From Mucidula mucida (Eukaryota > Basidiomycota > Agaricomycetes > Agaricales > Physalacriaceae), in contig JADNYV010000088.1 in the NCBI GenBank assembly GCA_015501055.1, positions 1 through 64,000 of the forward strand: a stretch of DNA of 64,000 bases, written 5' to 3'. The position numbers and the translations under genes are program-made. Below, piece by piece: positions 20,105-30,679 of this stretch (positions are counted from its first letter, which is position 1; the number at the start of each line of letters is the position of its first letter). The notes under the pieces are model-generated. The model ran no database searches. It saw only the letters and a list, made by a program, of their open reading frames with translations, and was not told the origin of the DNA.

Positions 20105-21095
20105 TCATTTGTCATCGAGCTTCTTCATTGGTCGATCCGTGCTGAGATTCGTCCCTTCCAGCCATACTTTGTCGCCTTCCTTGTACTCTACTGCCTCTGT
20201 TCGCTTCCTGTCATAAAACCGTTTCATGTCCTCTTTTGCCATCTTCAATGCTGACCCCACTTCATCCCATGTCTTCCTCATGCCGTCGGCAAACTCCTGC
20301 GCAGTCTCATTTCTCGATGCCGTTTTCGGAGCGGTGCCTTTGTAGGGATGTCTGCCCATGTCTGCGAAGAACGGAGTGACTTTGGTCGCCAAGTGAACTC
20401 GATCGTTGTAAACGAATTCAGCAGAGGGTAGCCATTCATGCCAGTCGTTCTGATGATAGTTGACGAATAACCGTAAGAAATGTTCTATCTCTTGGTTCAG
20501 CCGTTCTGTCTGCCCATTTGCCTGTGGATGATACGCCGTTGTAAAGTTTCCCTGTATGCCCAATAACCGGTACAATTCCTTCATGAAACGCGAGTGGTAT
20601 TGTGGACCGCGATCATGTATCATCTGTCGTGGCATCCCATGTATGGGGAAAATGCGGTCACGGTAAATGCGGGCCATGCCTTCTGACATCAGAGTGGTGT
20701 GTGTCGGTATGATACGTAATCGCTTGGTGAAATGGTCCACAAACGTGCTGATCGTGTTGTATCCTCCTGATTCCGGCAGCTCTCCAATCATGTCCGTCCC
20801 TACTATCTCCCATGGCTGCTTGGCACATCAATAGGATGAAGAGGTGCGGCCGGCTTCGTGCGATGTGACTTTGTACCTGACATTTTTGACACCCTTCTAC
20901 GTATTCACGGACGTCTCGGCTGATTCCTGGCCACCAATAGGTACGTGTAATCAGCTCGAGGGTTTGTATCGTCCGGGATGCCCTGCAAGCTGTGCGTCGT
21001 GATGCATTCCGATAACTTTTCCCCGCAATTCCTTGTCCTTTGGTATGTAAATACGATCCTTCCATATAATAAGTCCATTTTCCTTCTCTTCCCAT
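20105..21095 (-). pseudogene. Gypsy integrase, frameshifted
   Basis: The zinc finger region (ELITRTYWWPGISRDVREYV, CQKCQ) is split among frames near 20,990 and 20,820. The core from 20,791 is open: STFVDHFTKRL, HDRGPQYHSRF and NGQTERLNQEIE carry the D, D and E residues. The GPF/Y region follows after a TGA at 20,105 (LDDK*FGPFKV), likely from CGA. Inactive as it stands. Confidence 0.8.
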
Positions 21096-21151
21096 CCTTT
21101 TTCTTTGTTTTCTAATGCTTTTTGTACGTATCTGTCTTTGTTTCCTTTTCT

Positions 21152-21907
21152 TTATTTGATTTTGTTAAGTAATTCGTCCTCCGGTGTATCTACTGTATGT
21201 AAAGAAAATTGAATTTGTGAAATAAAAAACTCCGGCTTGAGCAAAACAATGTTTTCGTTATCTTTTTCCCCCTTCTCAAGGCCTGTCATCCTTGACAAGG
21301 CATCAGCTTTCCCCATCGTCTTGCCCGGCTTGTGAATCATCTGTATATCATACTCCGCCAACTCCGTAACCCATCTCGCCTGCCTCCGATTCAACTTCTG
21401 TGGCTTCCGGAAGTACTGAAGGTTTTGATGATCGGTAAACACCTCCACCGTCTCCTTTGCTCCAAGGAGATATTGTCTCCAGTTGTCAATTGAGTCCATA
21501 ATAGCCATCATCTCTTTGTCATAGATCTCATAATTGCGCTCTACTTCGTTCAGCGCGCGAGACCAAAAGGCTACTGGTCTCCATTTTCCGTCAACCAACT
21601 GGGAAAGAACCGCCCCGTTCGCATAGTTTGAGGAGTCTGCCTCAACTCGAAACTTGCCGTTGTCGCGTGGTACGATCAGAACAGGTTCTTCCGTCATCCT
21701 CCGTTTCAACTCCTCAAACGCCTCATGCTGCTCCATGCCCCAAACCCACTCGCCCTTCCCAGTTAGCGATGTCAATGACTTCGCTACTCCCGCAAATCCC
21801 CGGATGAAACGTCGGTAAAAGTTGCAGAAGCCCAGGAATGACTGTACTTCCTTCTTCTTCGTCGGCTCCTTCCATTCCTTCACTACGGCCACTTTTGCCG
21901 GATCCAT
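21152..21907 (-). CDS. Gypsy RNase H region
   Basis: Continues from reverse transcriptase after a frameshift: [60 protein letters not shown] and KADALSRM. All are landmarks of the Ty3/gypsy RNase H. It ends in a TAA at 21,152 after LLNKIK; the coding sense continues after the stop in the same frame, so a CAA-to-TAA change is likely. Confidence 0.8.
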   Translation of the reverse strand: MDPAKVAVVKEWKEPTKKKEVQSFLGFCNFYRRFIRGFAGVAKSLTSLTGKGEWVWGMEQHEAFEELKRRMTEEPVLIVPRDNGKFRVEADSSNYANGAVLSQLVDGKWRPVAFWSRALNEVERNYEIYDKEMMAIMDSIDNWRQYLLGAKETVEVFTDHQNLQYFRKPQKLNRRQARWVTELAEYDIQMIHKPGKTMGKADALSRMTGLEKGEKDNENIVLLKPEFFISQIQFSLHTVDTPEDELLNKIK

Positions 21908-23169
21908 CTTACTTCTCCTCCTCCAACAATAACTCCTAAGTAGTCTACAGTATGTGCCTCAAAACTACATTTCTCGGGTTTTAAATACAACTTATTTACT
22001 CGTAATATTTCTAATACCCTTCGTACAATCTGTCTATGCTCCTCGAGAGTGTTCGTAAAGATAAGTATATCGTCCAAGTAAACAATAACATGTCCGTCGT
22101 CAATCAATTCCTTCAGAATGTGATTCATGAACGATTGGAACATTGCCGGCGAGTTTGTAAGTCCGAAGAACATGACTGAGGGCTCGAACAGGCCTCGGTT
22201 TGTTCTAAACGCCGCTTTCCACTCATCACCTTCTTTGATCCGGATGTTATTGTAACCCCATCGGACATCCATCTTCGTGAAAACCTTTGCTCCCTTCAAC
22301 TTGTCGATAAGCTCCTGAATCAACGGCAAGGGGTATCGGTTCTTGATTGTCATGTCATTCAACTTCCGATAATCCTGCACTGGCCGAAGGCTTCCGTCCT
22401 TCTTCTTGACAAAGAAGAATGGTGACGCCATGGGTGAGATTGATGGCCGTATGCGTCCCGTGCGTATGTTTTCCTCCAAGAACTCGTCTAACGCCTTCTG
22501 CTCGGATGGGCTAAGGGGATAAACCTTACAGTCAACCGGTTTGGAACCAGGCATAAGTTCTATCGCGTGATCCCAGGGTCTTCGCTCCGGTAACTTGTCA
22601 AAGTCCGCCTTGCTAAATACATCGGAGAATTCCTCAATGTAAGGTGCAGCAGCGGATGAAGGCTGTTGTGATCTCAGCTTTTCACCGCTTTTGCGATAGT
22701 TGTCCCAGTCCATCCAGAACAAACGCTCTCCCTCTTCCAACTTCTCTTCTATGTCTTCTCCTTCATCTTCCGGCGAGTTATACTCGGGTAGGTAGCCGCA
22801 ACGGTCTGGGCATCGATCAAAAGTTAACGTGGATTCCGTCCAGTTGATCGTGGGGTTGTGATATCGTAACCAATCTAGCCCCAAAAAGATGCTTGTTTTG
22901 CCAAGATTGGTGACGGCCAACTCAATCTTTTCTGCGTGATCACCGATCTTCATCCGGACCTCCACAAAGCCTTCAATTGCTCCTCCCTCGTTTAGGGTTC
23001 CATCCGCATTGTAGACAGGGAGCTTGACCGGTAACTCCTTGATCGGGAGTCCGTTCTTCTCGACGAATTCTTTATTGACACAAGAACCCGTTGCTCCACT
23101 GTCAAGAAGGGCACTCGTTTCCCATTCAGAGCCTGTGTGCACGCTCTCTATGGTTACTCGGAGTTTCAT
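21883..23169 (-). CDS. Gypsy protease and reverse transcriptase
   Basis: A 428-codon frame. Protease with [11 protein letters not shown] near residue 22. Reverse transcriptase with [31 protein letters not shown] and the active-site box YLDD ([11 protein letters not shown] near 370). The ATG shown is internal: the frame is open upstream to about 23,500 and would be made as part of a Gag-Pol product. It is broken at about 21,905, where RNase H continues in another frame. Confidence 0.8.
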   Translation of the reverse strand: MKLRVTIESVHTGSEWETSALLDSGATGSCVNKEFVEKNGLPIKELPVKLPVYNADGTLNEGGAIEGFVEVRMKIGDHAEKIELAVTNLGKTSIFLGLDWLRYHNPTINWTESTLTFDRCPDRCGYLPEYNSPEDEGEDIEEKLEEGERLFWMDWDNYRKSGEKLRSQQPSSAAAPYIEEFSDVFSKADFDKLPERRPWDHAIELMPGSKPVDCKVYPLSPSEQKALDEFLEENIRTGRIRPSISPMASPFFFVKKKDGSLRPVQDYRKLNDMTIKNRYPLPLIQELIDKLKGAKVFTKMDVRWGYNNIRIKEGDEWKAAFRTNRGLFEPSVMFFGLTNSPAMFQSFMNHILKELIDDGHVIVYLDDILIFTNTLEEHRQIVRRVLEILRVNKLYLKPEKCSFEAHTVDYLGVIVGGGEVRWIRQKWP

Positions 23170-23514
23170 GTCTGCCCCTTTGTTCCCCGGATGTACTTCC
23201 TCGACTTTTTCAACTCTGTCACAACTTCCACCGCAGCTTCCTTTGTCAACGCTCTGATCGCCATCACTTCTCCTCCGTCGCTTCTCTTTCTCTCCGCTCC
23301 GGCATCCATGCTCTCAGAATTCCCACTGCTCTCGACACGTCATCCTCTCTTAGCCGTTGTGCGATCCACTCGGGCGTATTTGGCTCAAATCTTTCTTTCG
23401 CAGGTTTTGGTGGTAAAGTCGTCGATGATATTTTAGATGTTTCAGTACCCGTACTGTAAATAGATTCTGCATCTGACGACCCTTTCCTTGATGACTGCTC
23501 CGGCAGGACTGCGT

Positions 23515-24440
23515 CTACTGCGGGAGCTTCGCAAAACCCAACTCTTCGGCCAGCTTCTTCTTCTCCTCGTCATTCATTTCGGTCCATAGACCCCGAATCG
23601 TCTGGGGTCGACCCTTCTTGGACAGAACCTGCTGACATGGCCGTGTTCGCCACAGCTGAAGCAAAGTCCTCTTCGACGTGCGTTGTTGATGTCCATCGGT
23701 CTGCCGGCTCCTCCATAGGTAACGCCGGTGGCATCTCGTCGTGTGATTGGCGTCGGGGGTGGATTCGTAGGGTTGACTCTCGATGTAGCCGCCTGCGGAG
23801 CTTGGGGCCGGACCTGCATGCCGGACCTCTTGCTGCCGCCCGCCTTCTCCATAGCTGATCGATCTGAATGATCTGTGCCTTCCAATCCTTGTACTTCTTT
23901 GGCAACCCATCTCGGCTGCCATAGATCTGGTCGATGATCTTCTCGTTGACATTGGTCTCGAGAAGTCGCACGACAAATGCGTCATCCTTCGAGTATTCCG
24001 CCTGAGTAAGCAGGACCTCGAACTTCTGAAAGAAATCTTGAGCGGTGTCTTGCCCCTGGCGCAACCGTTCGATCTGATCTTGGCATCTCGCGCGAGGTTG
24101 GAGTCCACAAATCGCTCCTTCAAGTTCTCCTTGAACTCAGTCCAAGAGACTGTCCATTCCTCTTCTTCCTCGTCGAAGTTCTGGTCCGAGTAGTTCTGGA
24201 CCCATGCATCAACGTGATCTCCTCGGATGTAGGAGAGAACAACATCAATCCTTTCGGAGTCCGATGTGAGGTTGTTCTTCTTGTCACGGATGTATGTGAA
24301 CATCGATCGCCACCAGCTCTTGTACTTGGACTTGTCCCCGTCATAGTCATAAGGCTTGTTGACAAGGGATCGGCCTTTGGTTTGTCATTGGCGTGATGAG
24401 CGGGTGTGTGATGAGCGGCTTCGGGTGCTTCATTGGACAT
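23515..24440 (-). pseudogene. Gypsy Gag, frameshifted
   Basis: Starts MSNEAPEAAHHTPAHH at 24,440. The Gag-like sequence then continues through three frames: MFTYIRDKKNNLTSDSERID to FKENLKERFVDSNLARDAK in one, GQDTAQDFFQKFEVLLTQAE in the next, and a CCHC knuckle CFSCGEHGHVSRFC in the third. At least two or three single-base indels are therefore present. It ends AEELGFAKLPQ at 23,515 and should be followed by Pol. Its normal job is to form the particle and bind the element RNA. Confidence 0.75.
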
Positions 24441-25023
24441 GATGGATCGGGGTGATGGGATCGGAGAGTGAAAGGGTGAAAGTGGGGATATGGGTGATGC
24501 GGATTTGGATGAAACGGGTGAGGGAATAGAGGTTTGGATGAATAGGGAGGGATCGCCTAGATCTGAAATAGAATCCAGGACTTGGTAGGGTGGGGAATGA
24601 TGATGTGTATCGTAAGGTAAGTAAAGTAGGTAGGTATCGTAACTGTCTACACTATTTTACCGACTACTGACTACATATCTACGGAGCCCAAGAGCTCGTC
24701 ACAAGTTCGCAATTGCCCAGCCGACGTCCCTCTGGTGTGAGGTAAGCCGAAGTTTTCCTGGGAACGGGGGTTGACCCGTAAACAGCGCCCACTGAAGTGC
24801 AACTGCCAAAAGTTCGTTCTCGTGAGAGCGGCTACTTCCAGCACCCGAGGCAGTTATCTCTAACTGTTAGCCGGCGCTACTGGGACCAATACACACATAT
24901 GCGGACGTGCGCTGGGATTAGGAATCCGTCGATCTGTAAACAGGAAAGGGAATGGGGAATGTGTGATGATCAAACAGCGAAGTGCTGATCGACGATCAGG
25001 GATGTGTGGTAGGTGGTAGAAAG

Positions 25024-25035
25024 TAGTTCCGATCT
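25024..25035 (-). other. Gypsy self-priming primer-binding site
   Basis: Minus-strand AGATCGGAACTA, two bases from the LTR. It is the exact reverse complement of TAGTTCCGATCT inside the LTR at the predicted RNA 5' end. This is the arrangement known from self-priming Tf1/sushi-type chromoviruses, in place of a tRNA site. Confidence 0.65.
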
Positions 25036-25037
25036 TC

Positions 25038-25564
25038 TGTTAGCAACTGACTAAGCCACGAGACTCAACCAGGTACCACAGCAAGAACTAAGGAGAAAGC
25101 GTTTGTGTTCGTAAGACTAGGCTAGGCCAGGTGTATAAACGAGATCGGAACTAAAGTACAATGATACTACACTACTGCTTATATACTAGTAAGTCTGTGT
25201 TTGAAGCTCCTTGTCTATACGCGTTTCCACTAGGGATGCTCCACGCCCTTGACCCAGCGTTGTATGCTACTAGTCCGTGAAACCATTAAATACGAGTGGT
25301 GACTGCATGTAAGTAATAATACTGAAACGACCATGTGTGCTACGAGTGTCGGCGGTGTGTATACAATAGGGAGTCCATGAGGTGTCGGCATGTATGATGT
25401 CATCCATGTGTTGGGCGTGTGTCCAACATGAGTACGGCTTTGGTAATGAAAAGGGTATGATCGGTGACGAAACAGATGATGAAACGGTCCGTTGGTTGAT
25501 AAGACAAGGCTCCCGATAAGATATGATAAGATGTGAAAATGTGAAAATATGGCGATTCATAACA
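25038..25564 (-). repeat. Gypsy 5' LTR
   Basis: 527 bp. On the minus strand it contains a TATATAAG box (25,185-25,178), and about 30 nt downstream TAGTTCCGATCT (25,153-25,142), which is complementary to the primer site just outside the LTR. It is followed by the target copy CTCAT at 25,565. Confidence 0.9.
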
Positions 25565-27466
25565 CTCATCAACATCCTCGGAGGAAGAACCGGACCCTTC
25601 TTGCAGCATTTCATGCGCTCTATATTCCCAAACGGCTTCTCCATTGAGGCGAAGCATGATTGGTGCGCGTACCGGTGCCGTATCCTGTAGAACACCGTTA
25701 AGTCGCACCATGACTCGAGGAATAGGCGCTGGCGCGACATATAGATTCTAAAAACTGTCTGTTAGCCTTGAACAAAATAAGAATTACTAAACTTACTACT
25801 GTATCAGCCGGATTCATCTGCGCAATGGGAAGAAACTTCGGATCAATAAAACTATACTCCCGATGTGCCTTCACTGCATCGTAGGGAGCCGGTCGCCGAC
25901 ACAGAATGGCCAAGCGTGTCTTGATAGCGCGGAGGCAATGCCAAAAGCATAGCTGATGCTTAGCATCTGGAAACTGACGAATGAATGAGTTGATCTCTGT
26001 CCGATCCTTGTCTGTAAGCGTGGCAATGACTTTCTGTAACCATTTTGAACGGAAGTACTCAAGCATGGCTTCAAGATACTTCTGTTTTCCATCTTCGTGT
26101 ACAGTGTGGTTCACCTCCGACCGGATGAGAAGGTATCCAAGCGGACAACCAGAACCGTACACCTCGCCTAGCAGAACAAAAAGCTCGAACTTGTCTTTAG
26201 TTGTGTTCCCTAGTTGTGTTGTCGTCAGTACCCTCAAACAGATGCGCAAGAAAGGAACAACAACGAACAAGTAGAATTAAGTGCAATCTCACGGATTTTA
26301 CCGCCCCATTGGCGCAGAGTCGGAGCAAGGGACCAGGATAGAGCTGTAAACCCATCTGAATTGTGTTGAGGTAAAGGAATGGGGTCAATCTCATAGAGAC
26401 GTTGTTTCTGATCCGGCGAAGCCTTAAGTTTTGCAGCTTCCTCAATAAGTATCCGAGCTGATTTGACCTCATCGTCATCGCGTTTCCATTTCCTGCTCGA
26501 GAGTTCTGACCAGATGGAATAAATCGCTTTGCGGCTGTACGATGCAGGCGGGCCGAACTTCTTGAGAATCATATCCCAAATCTAGTCCAAGCCTTGTTAG
26601 TCAAGTAGTATAAGTGCTCAATAAAGAACAAACTTGTCCGGGACACATCTCCACATTGTCATGAACAAATTTCTTCACCTCATCGGGTATGTCAATGTGC
26701 CAGTAGGGTGCATGATCTTCTTCGTGTTTGAGCCAAACCAGTACATCATTTGCGCCTTCGGAGATGGTAATGAAGAGCCACCCATGGCAGTCAAAACTGT
26801 CCATCTGTATCTTGTTGCGGCGGTGCTCAGTCAATGAGGTCTTCTTTGGCTTATGCTGGCGGTTGCATTGTTGCGAGCAGTTGTACTTGAATCGCGTCGT
26901 CGGAGTTCGTTTATGTTCATACTGTGATTGGTAGCTAGACATATACATAAGTCTAAGATGTATAATAAAGAACACTAAGACGTACATGAACCGGTGCTTC
27001 ATCTCTTTCCAAATGAGCTCAGACAGCATATCTGACTTTTCTCGCAGGCTTGAACCGTGGATTGACGCAATATTCACGTGTGCAGTGATGGACACGACAT
27101 GATCCTGAGCCCTTATGATGGATAGGAACTGCTCCAGGGCAATTTCGGTTAGATCAAGGTATGCGGACGCGTCGTCTTCCTCCTCTGAGTCGCGTGAGTC
27201 CGGAGTAACACCATCAGCCAGAGGATTGGTCGCGTTCTGCGCGGTCCGCGTGGATTGTGGTTGAGGAGCATTCTCCTTTTCAAGATATTAGTAGGAAACT
27301 GCAGTGGTTTAAGGTAACCAGCCTTGTTTTTCGCAGCCCGTGCTTTTTGCTTCTTCTCCAGGCATACAATACAGTTTTTGCTATAGCCATTGTGTTGACG
27401 TTTGAACTCGGACATTGGCTTCGGGCGTCCATGACATGTTCCACAGACTTGGGTCTCGGGCTCCAT
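25565..27466 (-). pseudogene. MULE transposase, N-terminal and catalytic part
   Basis: Starts MEPETQVCGTCHGRPKP at 27,466 with two CxxC pairs. Next come a segment with SDMLSELIWKEMKHRFM, a zinc-binding DNA-recognition module (YNCSQQCNR...HKPKKTSLTEH...DCHGWL), and the DDE-type catalytic core: REIALNST|W-NTTKDKFE, LLGEVYGSGCPLGYL, ATLTDKDRTEIN and AKHQLCFWHCLRAIK. Several 50-60-nt introns are visible. The first catalytic aspartate of the family (ALDSTW) is asparagine here, as expected from a G-to-A change, and a frame change lies near 27,280 (an intron or a frameshift). The part ends SGSSSEDVDE at the gypsy insertion. The transposase is almost certainly inactive. Confidence 0.75.
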
Positions 27467-28419
27467 GTGGGGAAAGAAGGCAGATTCGCAAACAAGACAC
27501 GTCGAGAGAAAGGTACCATGATGCTTTATTAGGTAAGTCCAATCAGAAACAAAGCCCAAGTCCAACTCAAGTCAGTGATGCAGCTCAAAGATCAGCCGTT
27601 GGCTGAGATGAACGGGGAAAGGTCATCACAGTGTCCTATTATGCAGTATATACCTCACAGTTAAATATAACACACTTTCTTTAACTACCAAAAATCGTCG
27701 GCGAACAGTATTCACGACGACAGACTTGAACGCGTGCGTCCGGCTACCACGGGACCGGTGCCGATCAATGACGTCAGCGGAAAACCTGCTGGGTCAATTG
27801 CATTTCCTAGGCGCCATCTTGTTGGCTGAAAATCAAGGCAAAGAGGAACAACGAACGGGGATAGTAGCGACTTTTGCACCCACCACCCCAAACACTCGTC
27901 CAACGCACAACTGTTGAGGTGGCGCCGTTCAGACCGTCCAGCACAACAAGGACTCGGTATTTCATGTACACAAAACCTCTTAAGACAGCTTACCATGCCC
28001 CTAGGTGCATCATGCTCGATGCGCACCAGTCTCGTGACTGTTGAGTTCAACGATTCGAGTCTCTCCGGCGTGAGTTCTGCCGGGATGTTGCAAAGTGAAG
28101 TATGCAATTGATGAAGCTCTTGGGATCAAAGACACTGATCCGTCCAAAGACAAATTCCATTGTGCGCCTGTGGCCACACGGTTTAACCTGATCCGGTGGC
28201 CCTAGTAGTACAATGACATATTAACCAACCTCGCATTGTCTTCCTAATAAGGCAACATCCACTTTCCTCGATCAGTGGACTTGCTCAACAATGGATCACG
28301 CGCATTGTCCTTCAACGCGTTGTGCTGATATATATAGAGGCTTTCACCCTCTCTTCGCGCCAGACTCTCTCAGCCCGTCACCCATCACATACTCTACACT
28401 TACTTGTCTTCTCTCTATA
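27467..28419. promoter_or_regulatory. Upstream region of zinc-finger gene, copy L
   Basis: Homology with R resumes near 27,808 (TAGGCGCCATCTTGTT) and runs into the gene. A TATATATA box at 28,329-28,336 lies about 90 bp before the ATG, and the same box is kept in R. The plus-strand peptide ending KFHCAPVATRFNLIRWP (near 28,205) has a longer open version in R at 60,588-60,770 and may be a small former gene. No other gene was recognised. Confidence 0.45.
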
Positions 28420-29340
28420 ATGGTTTCCCTAGGCGCCCTCGTTCACAATTTCATGAACAAAGAGCCGAGCTCGCCGTTGCCGGAAAAGCGCAACGGCGCC
28501 ATCTTCCCCGCCGACTTCAACGTCTTCTTGACCGCTTCCTGCAATGAGAAAGACGCAGCTAGTACTTGGGAGTTTCATGCTCCCCGTCTTCCGGCGTCTC
28601 GACAGACCTGCGATGCGTCCGTCGCGTCTTCAGCTCAGGAAATCGCCGCTAGATATTGCAAGAAGTTGACCATCATCGTGCCGCATTGTGAATCTTTTTC
28701 ATCGTATATCAGCAACAACTCTCCGGCATCCAGCGAAGGCGCTACCCTCGTGGGCTCGGACAAATATTCGGAGTTCATCACGCTTTTTGAGGAGGACAAA
28801 GGCCCGCAACTTAGGCACGACCCAGCTTGCGAACAAATCCTGGCCGATGCTGTGAGTTTAGTGTTTTGTCCTTTGCGCTTTCCTCTTACCGGATACTTTC
28901 AGCGCAAAGAGACCATCTCTAAGATGAACAAGTGCGGCGCCTCGCAGAGGGAATCTCTTGTTTGTCCTCGGATCGGGTGCAGAGACACCCTCCGTAATGC
29001 TCGCGGCCTCAAAATGCACCTGGCTCTTCACGATATTAGCAACGAAGTCAATGGACTGTACGTTCTTGTGTTGGCTTTCAATTGTATCAATGTTGATTCC
29101 TCCTCCAGTGCTTTTGATTGTCATGGATGCGAAGCCCTTTTTAAAACCAAACAAGCTCGGAAAATGCACCACTGCCACGACCCGCCTATGGATCTTGCTC
29201 CTCCTCCCGAAAGTCCCACAGTCGGTACGCCCGAATCTCCCTTGATCGACTTCAGCCTTGCTAATCTTTCTCGACAGCTATCTTCAAGCGACTCTTGTCC
29301 CCGTTCACCGCTAATTTCTCATAACTCACATACCTACTAA
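28420..29340 (+). CDS. C2H2 zinc-finger protein, copy L
   Basis: Exons 28420-28851, 28903-29057 and 29109-29340 join in phase to give 272 residues. The first exon (MVSLGALVHNFMNKEPSS) has no known domain. Exons 2-3 hold two zinc-finger-like motifs: CPRIGCRDTLRNARGLKMHL-ALH (C-x4-C, H-x3-H) and FDCHGCEALFKTKQARKMHH-CH (C-x2-C). The tail is proline/serine-rich (APPPESPTVGTPESP). This is probably a nucleic-acid-binding regulator. A TATA box lies 90 bp upstream. The same gene is intact at 60,971 and truncated at 55,074, so it is the most amplified unit here. Confidence 0.75.
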   Translation: MVSLGALVHNFMNKEPSSPLPEKRNGAIFPADFNVFLTASCNEKDAASTWEFHAPRLPASRQTCDASVASSAQEIAARYCKKLTIIVPHCESFSSYISNNSPASSEGATLVGSDKYSEFITLFEEDKGPQLRHDPACEQILADAVSLVFCPLRFPLTGYFQRKETISKMNKCGASQRESLVCPRIGCRDTLRNARGLKMHLALHDISNEVNGLYVLVLAFNCINVDSSSSAFDCHGCEALFKTKQARKMHHCHDPPMDLAPPPESPTVGTPESPLIDFSLANLSRQLSSSDSCPRSPLISHNSHTY

Positions 29341-29987
29341 TCCATCTAATTGTTTCTGCCCATCATTGTCTGTAGCCTTAGCTTTTCATATTCCATCCAT
29401 TAATTGGTCCAATGTCTTGTATATTCCTCATCTAAACACAGCTTGTTCCATCCCTTGAACTTAAAAGATTTACTGCTGCCTGTCTCGCCGTAACCGTCTG
29501 TTCTTTGATTACACATGCGCCTTTCTACGGTTTTCTTCGTCCTGAGCCGCCGCCACACTCATTTCCGCGTAGTCAGTTTTTGAAAGAAGTGTGATGTATT
29601 GACAATGCTGGGCCAGAGACAGATGTATTTAACGACGACAACACACAATCTTCGAAGTTCGTGCCATCACAGTATCTTATTCGGCGACGTCCCGATAGGA
29701 AAAATGGAGAGGGTGAGATCCTCTGCACTCGTCAAGATTCAAGAAGCCATATCAACCAAGTTACAACGAATTCTTGGTCAACATTGTCGATTCTGATATT
29801 GACATATTGTCGCCCTTCGTACACACAGAGTACTTCTATTCGAAAACCTTGGTCTGACCGAGATAATGTATGTTGTATTCAACGTGTAAGTACACGGTTT
29901 TGTCATGAGAAACCTAACAACGACAGCGGAGATACATAAATATATACAGATGCCAATGCCCATGAACGATAGGAAAGAAACACATTC
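29341..29987. other. Intergenic, convergent 3' ends
   Basis: Separates the 3' ends of the zinc-finger gene and of L3. It is nearly identical to R 61,889-62,541, which reflects recent duplication. No gene was recognised with confidence. Confidence 0.4.
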
Positions 29988-30351
29988 CTACTGGAGAAGC
30001 TGCCCAGAAACTTCGGGATCAAACAAAAGAGGCCGCACAGTCTGCGCAAAGTGCAGCGCAAACACAAACCTCTCCTCCGGCACCTTCCTCAAAACGAACG
30101 GACCAAGATCCAGCTCCCCAGGCAAAATTGGCGCACAGTACGGATTAATCCAGCGAACAAGGAGTACCATGGTGAGTTCCGGAGATTGAGGAAGCTGGAA
30201 TTCGTACAGGGCGTCGCAGGGTGCGAGTTCGCGACAAGGCGGGATGGGAAGCATGAAGAACCTATAATGAGCGAATGCGTCCGGCTCAGATGATGGAACC
30301 TAAATGAGACAATGAGTAACCACGAAGAGTCTCAAGGTGGAAGCTTACTTG

Positions 30352-30558
30352 TGTTACAGTACAGCTAGTACACGTCTACATTCGGACCCATAATTACATC
30401 ATCATAGTTTACATATAGCCGGAGGCGACGGTGACTAGACTTAACGTCTTACCGTCACCGTCGACTCCAGGTACGTAGCTACCTTACCTGCTACTAATTC
30501 AAACGTCTTACCGTCACCGTCGACTCCAGGCTCGCTCTAAGCTCCCTGCTCCTTGACA
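30352..30558 (+). repeat. copia-2 5' LTR
   Basis: TGTTACAG...CCTTGACA. It contains a tandemly spaced direct repeat of about 28 bp (starting AACGTCTTACCG) and an inverted GACGGTGAC further upstream. No base difference from the 3' LTR was found by reading. Confidence 0.95.
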
Positions 30559-30573
30559 GGTTATGGGCCCCGG
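30559..30573 (+). other. copia-2 primer-binding site (half initiator-Met tRNA)
   Basis: GGTTATGGGCCCCGG directly after the LTR, identical to the copia-1 site and complementary to the initiator tRNA-Met anticodon stem. Internal sequence jumps from here to the C-terminal part of protease, so Gag is deleted. Confidence 0.7.
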
Positions 30574-30679
30574 CTTCTAAAAAGCGACTGGAATTTTTAC
30601 CGCGTCTCTGCCAAAGACCAACATCGACGATGTTCCGTTCACCCCCACGGTCTTCACACCAGTATTCCTTCCACAGTTA

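Larger units (their letters stand above)
19051..25564 (-). mobile_element. Ty3/gypsy chromovirus, full-length, degenerate
   Basis: Bounded by LTRs 19,051-19,580 and 25,038-25,564, both TGTTA...TAACA, and by a 5-bp target duplication CTCAT (19,046-19,050 and 25,565-25,569). Order on the minus strand: Gag, protease, reverse transcriptase, RNase H, integrase, chromodomain, then a polypurine tract AAGGAGGGGGTGA. The LTRs differ at roughly 15-18 positions, about 97 percent identity by eye. The reading frames carry several frameshifts and at least two stops, so it is no longer autonomous. The host sequence is a MULE transposase gene. Confidence 0.93.

Noticed and set aside
19709..20254. 181-codon plus-strand frame within the gypsy integrase
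   Set aside because: Antisense to the chromodomain and integrase core, whose motifs are unmistakable on the minus strand.
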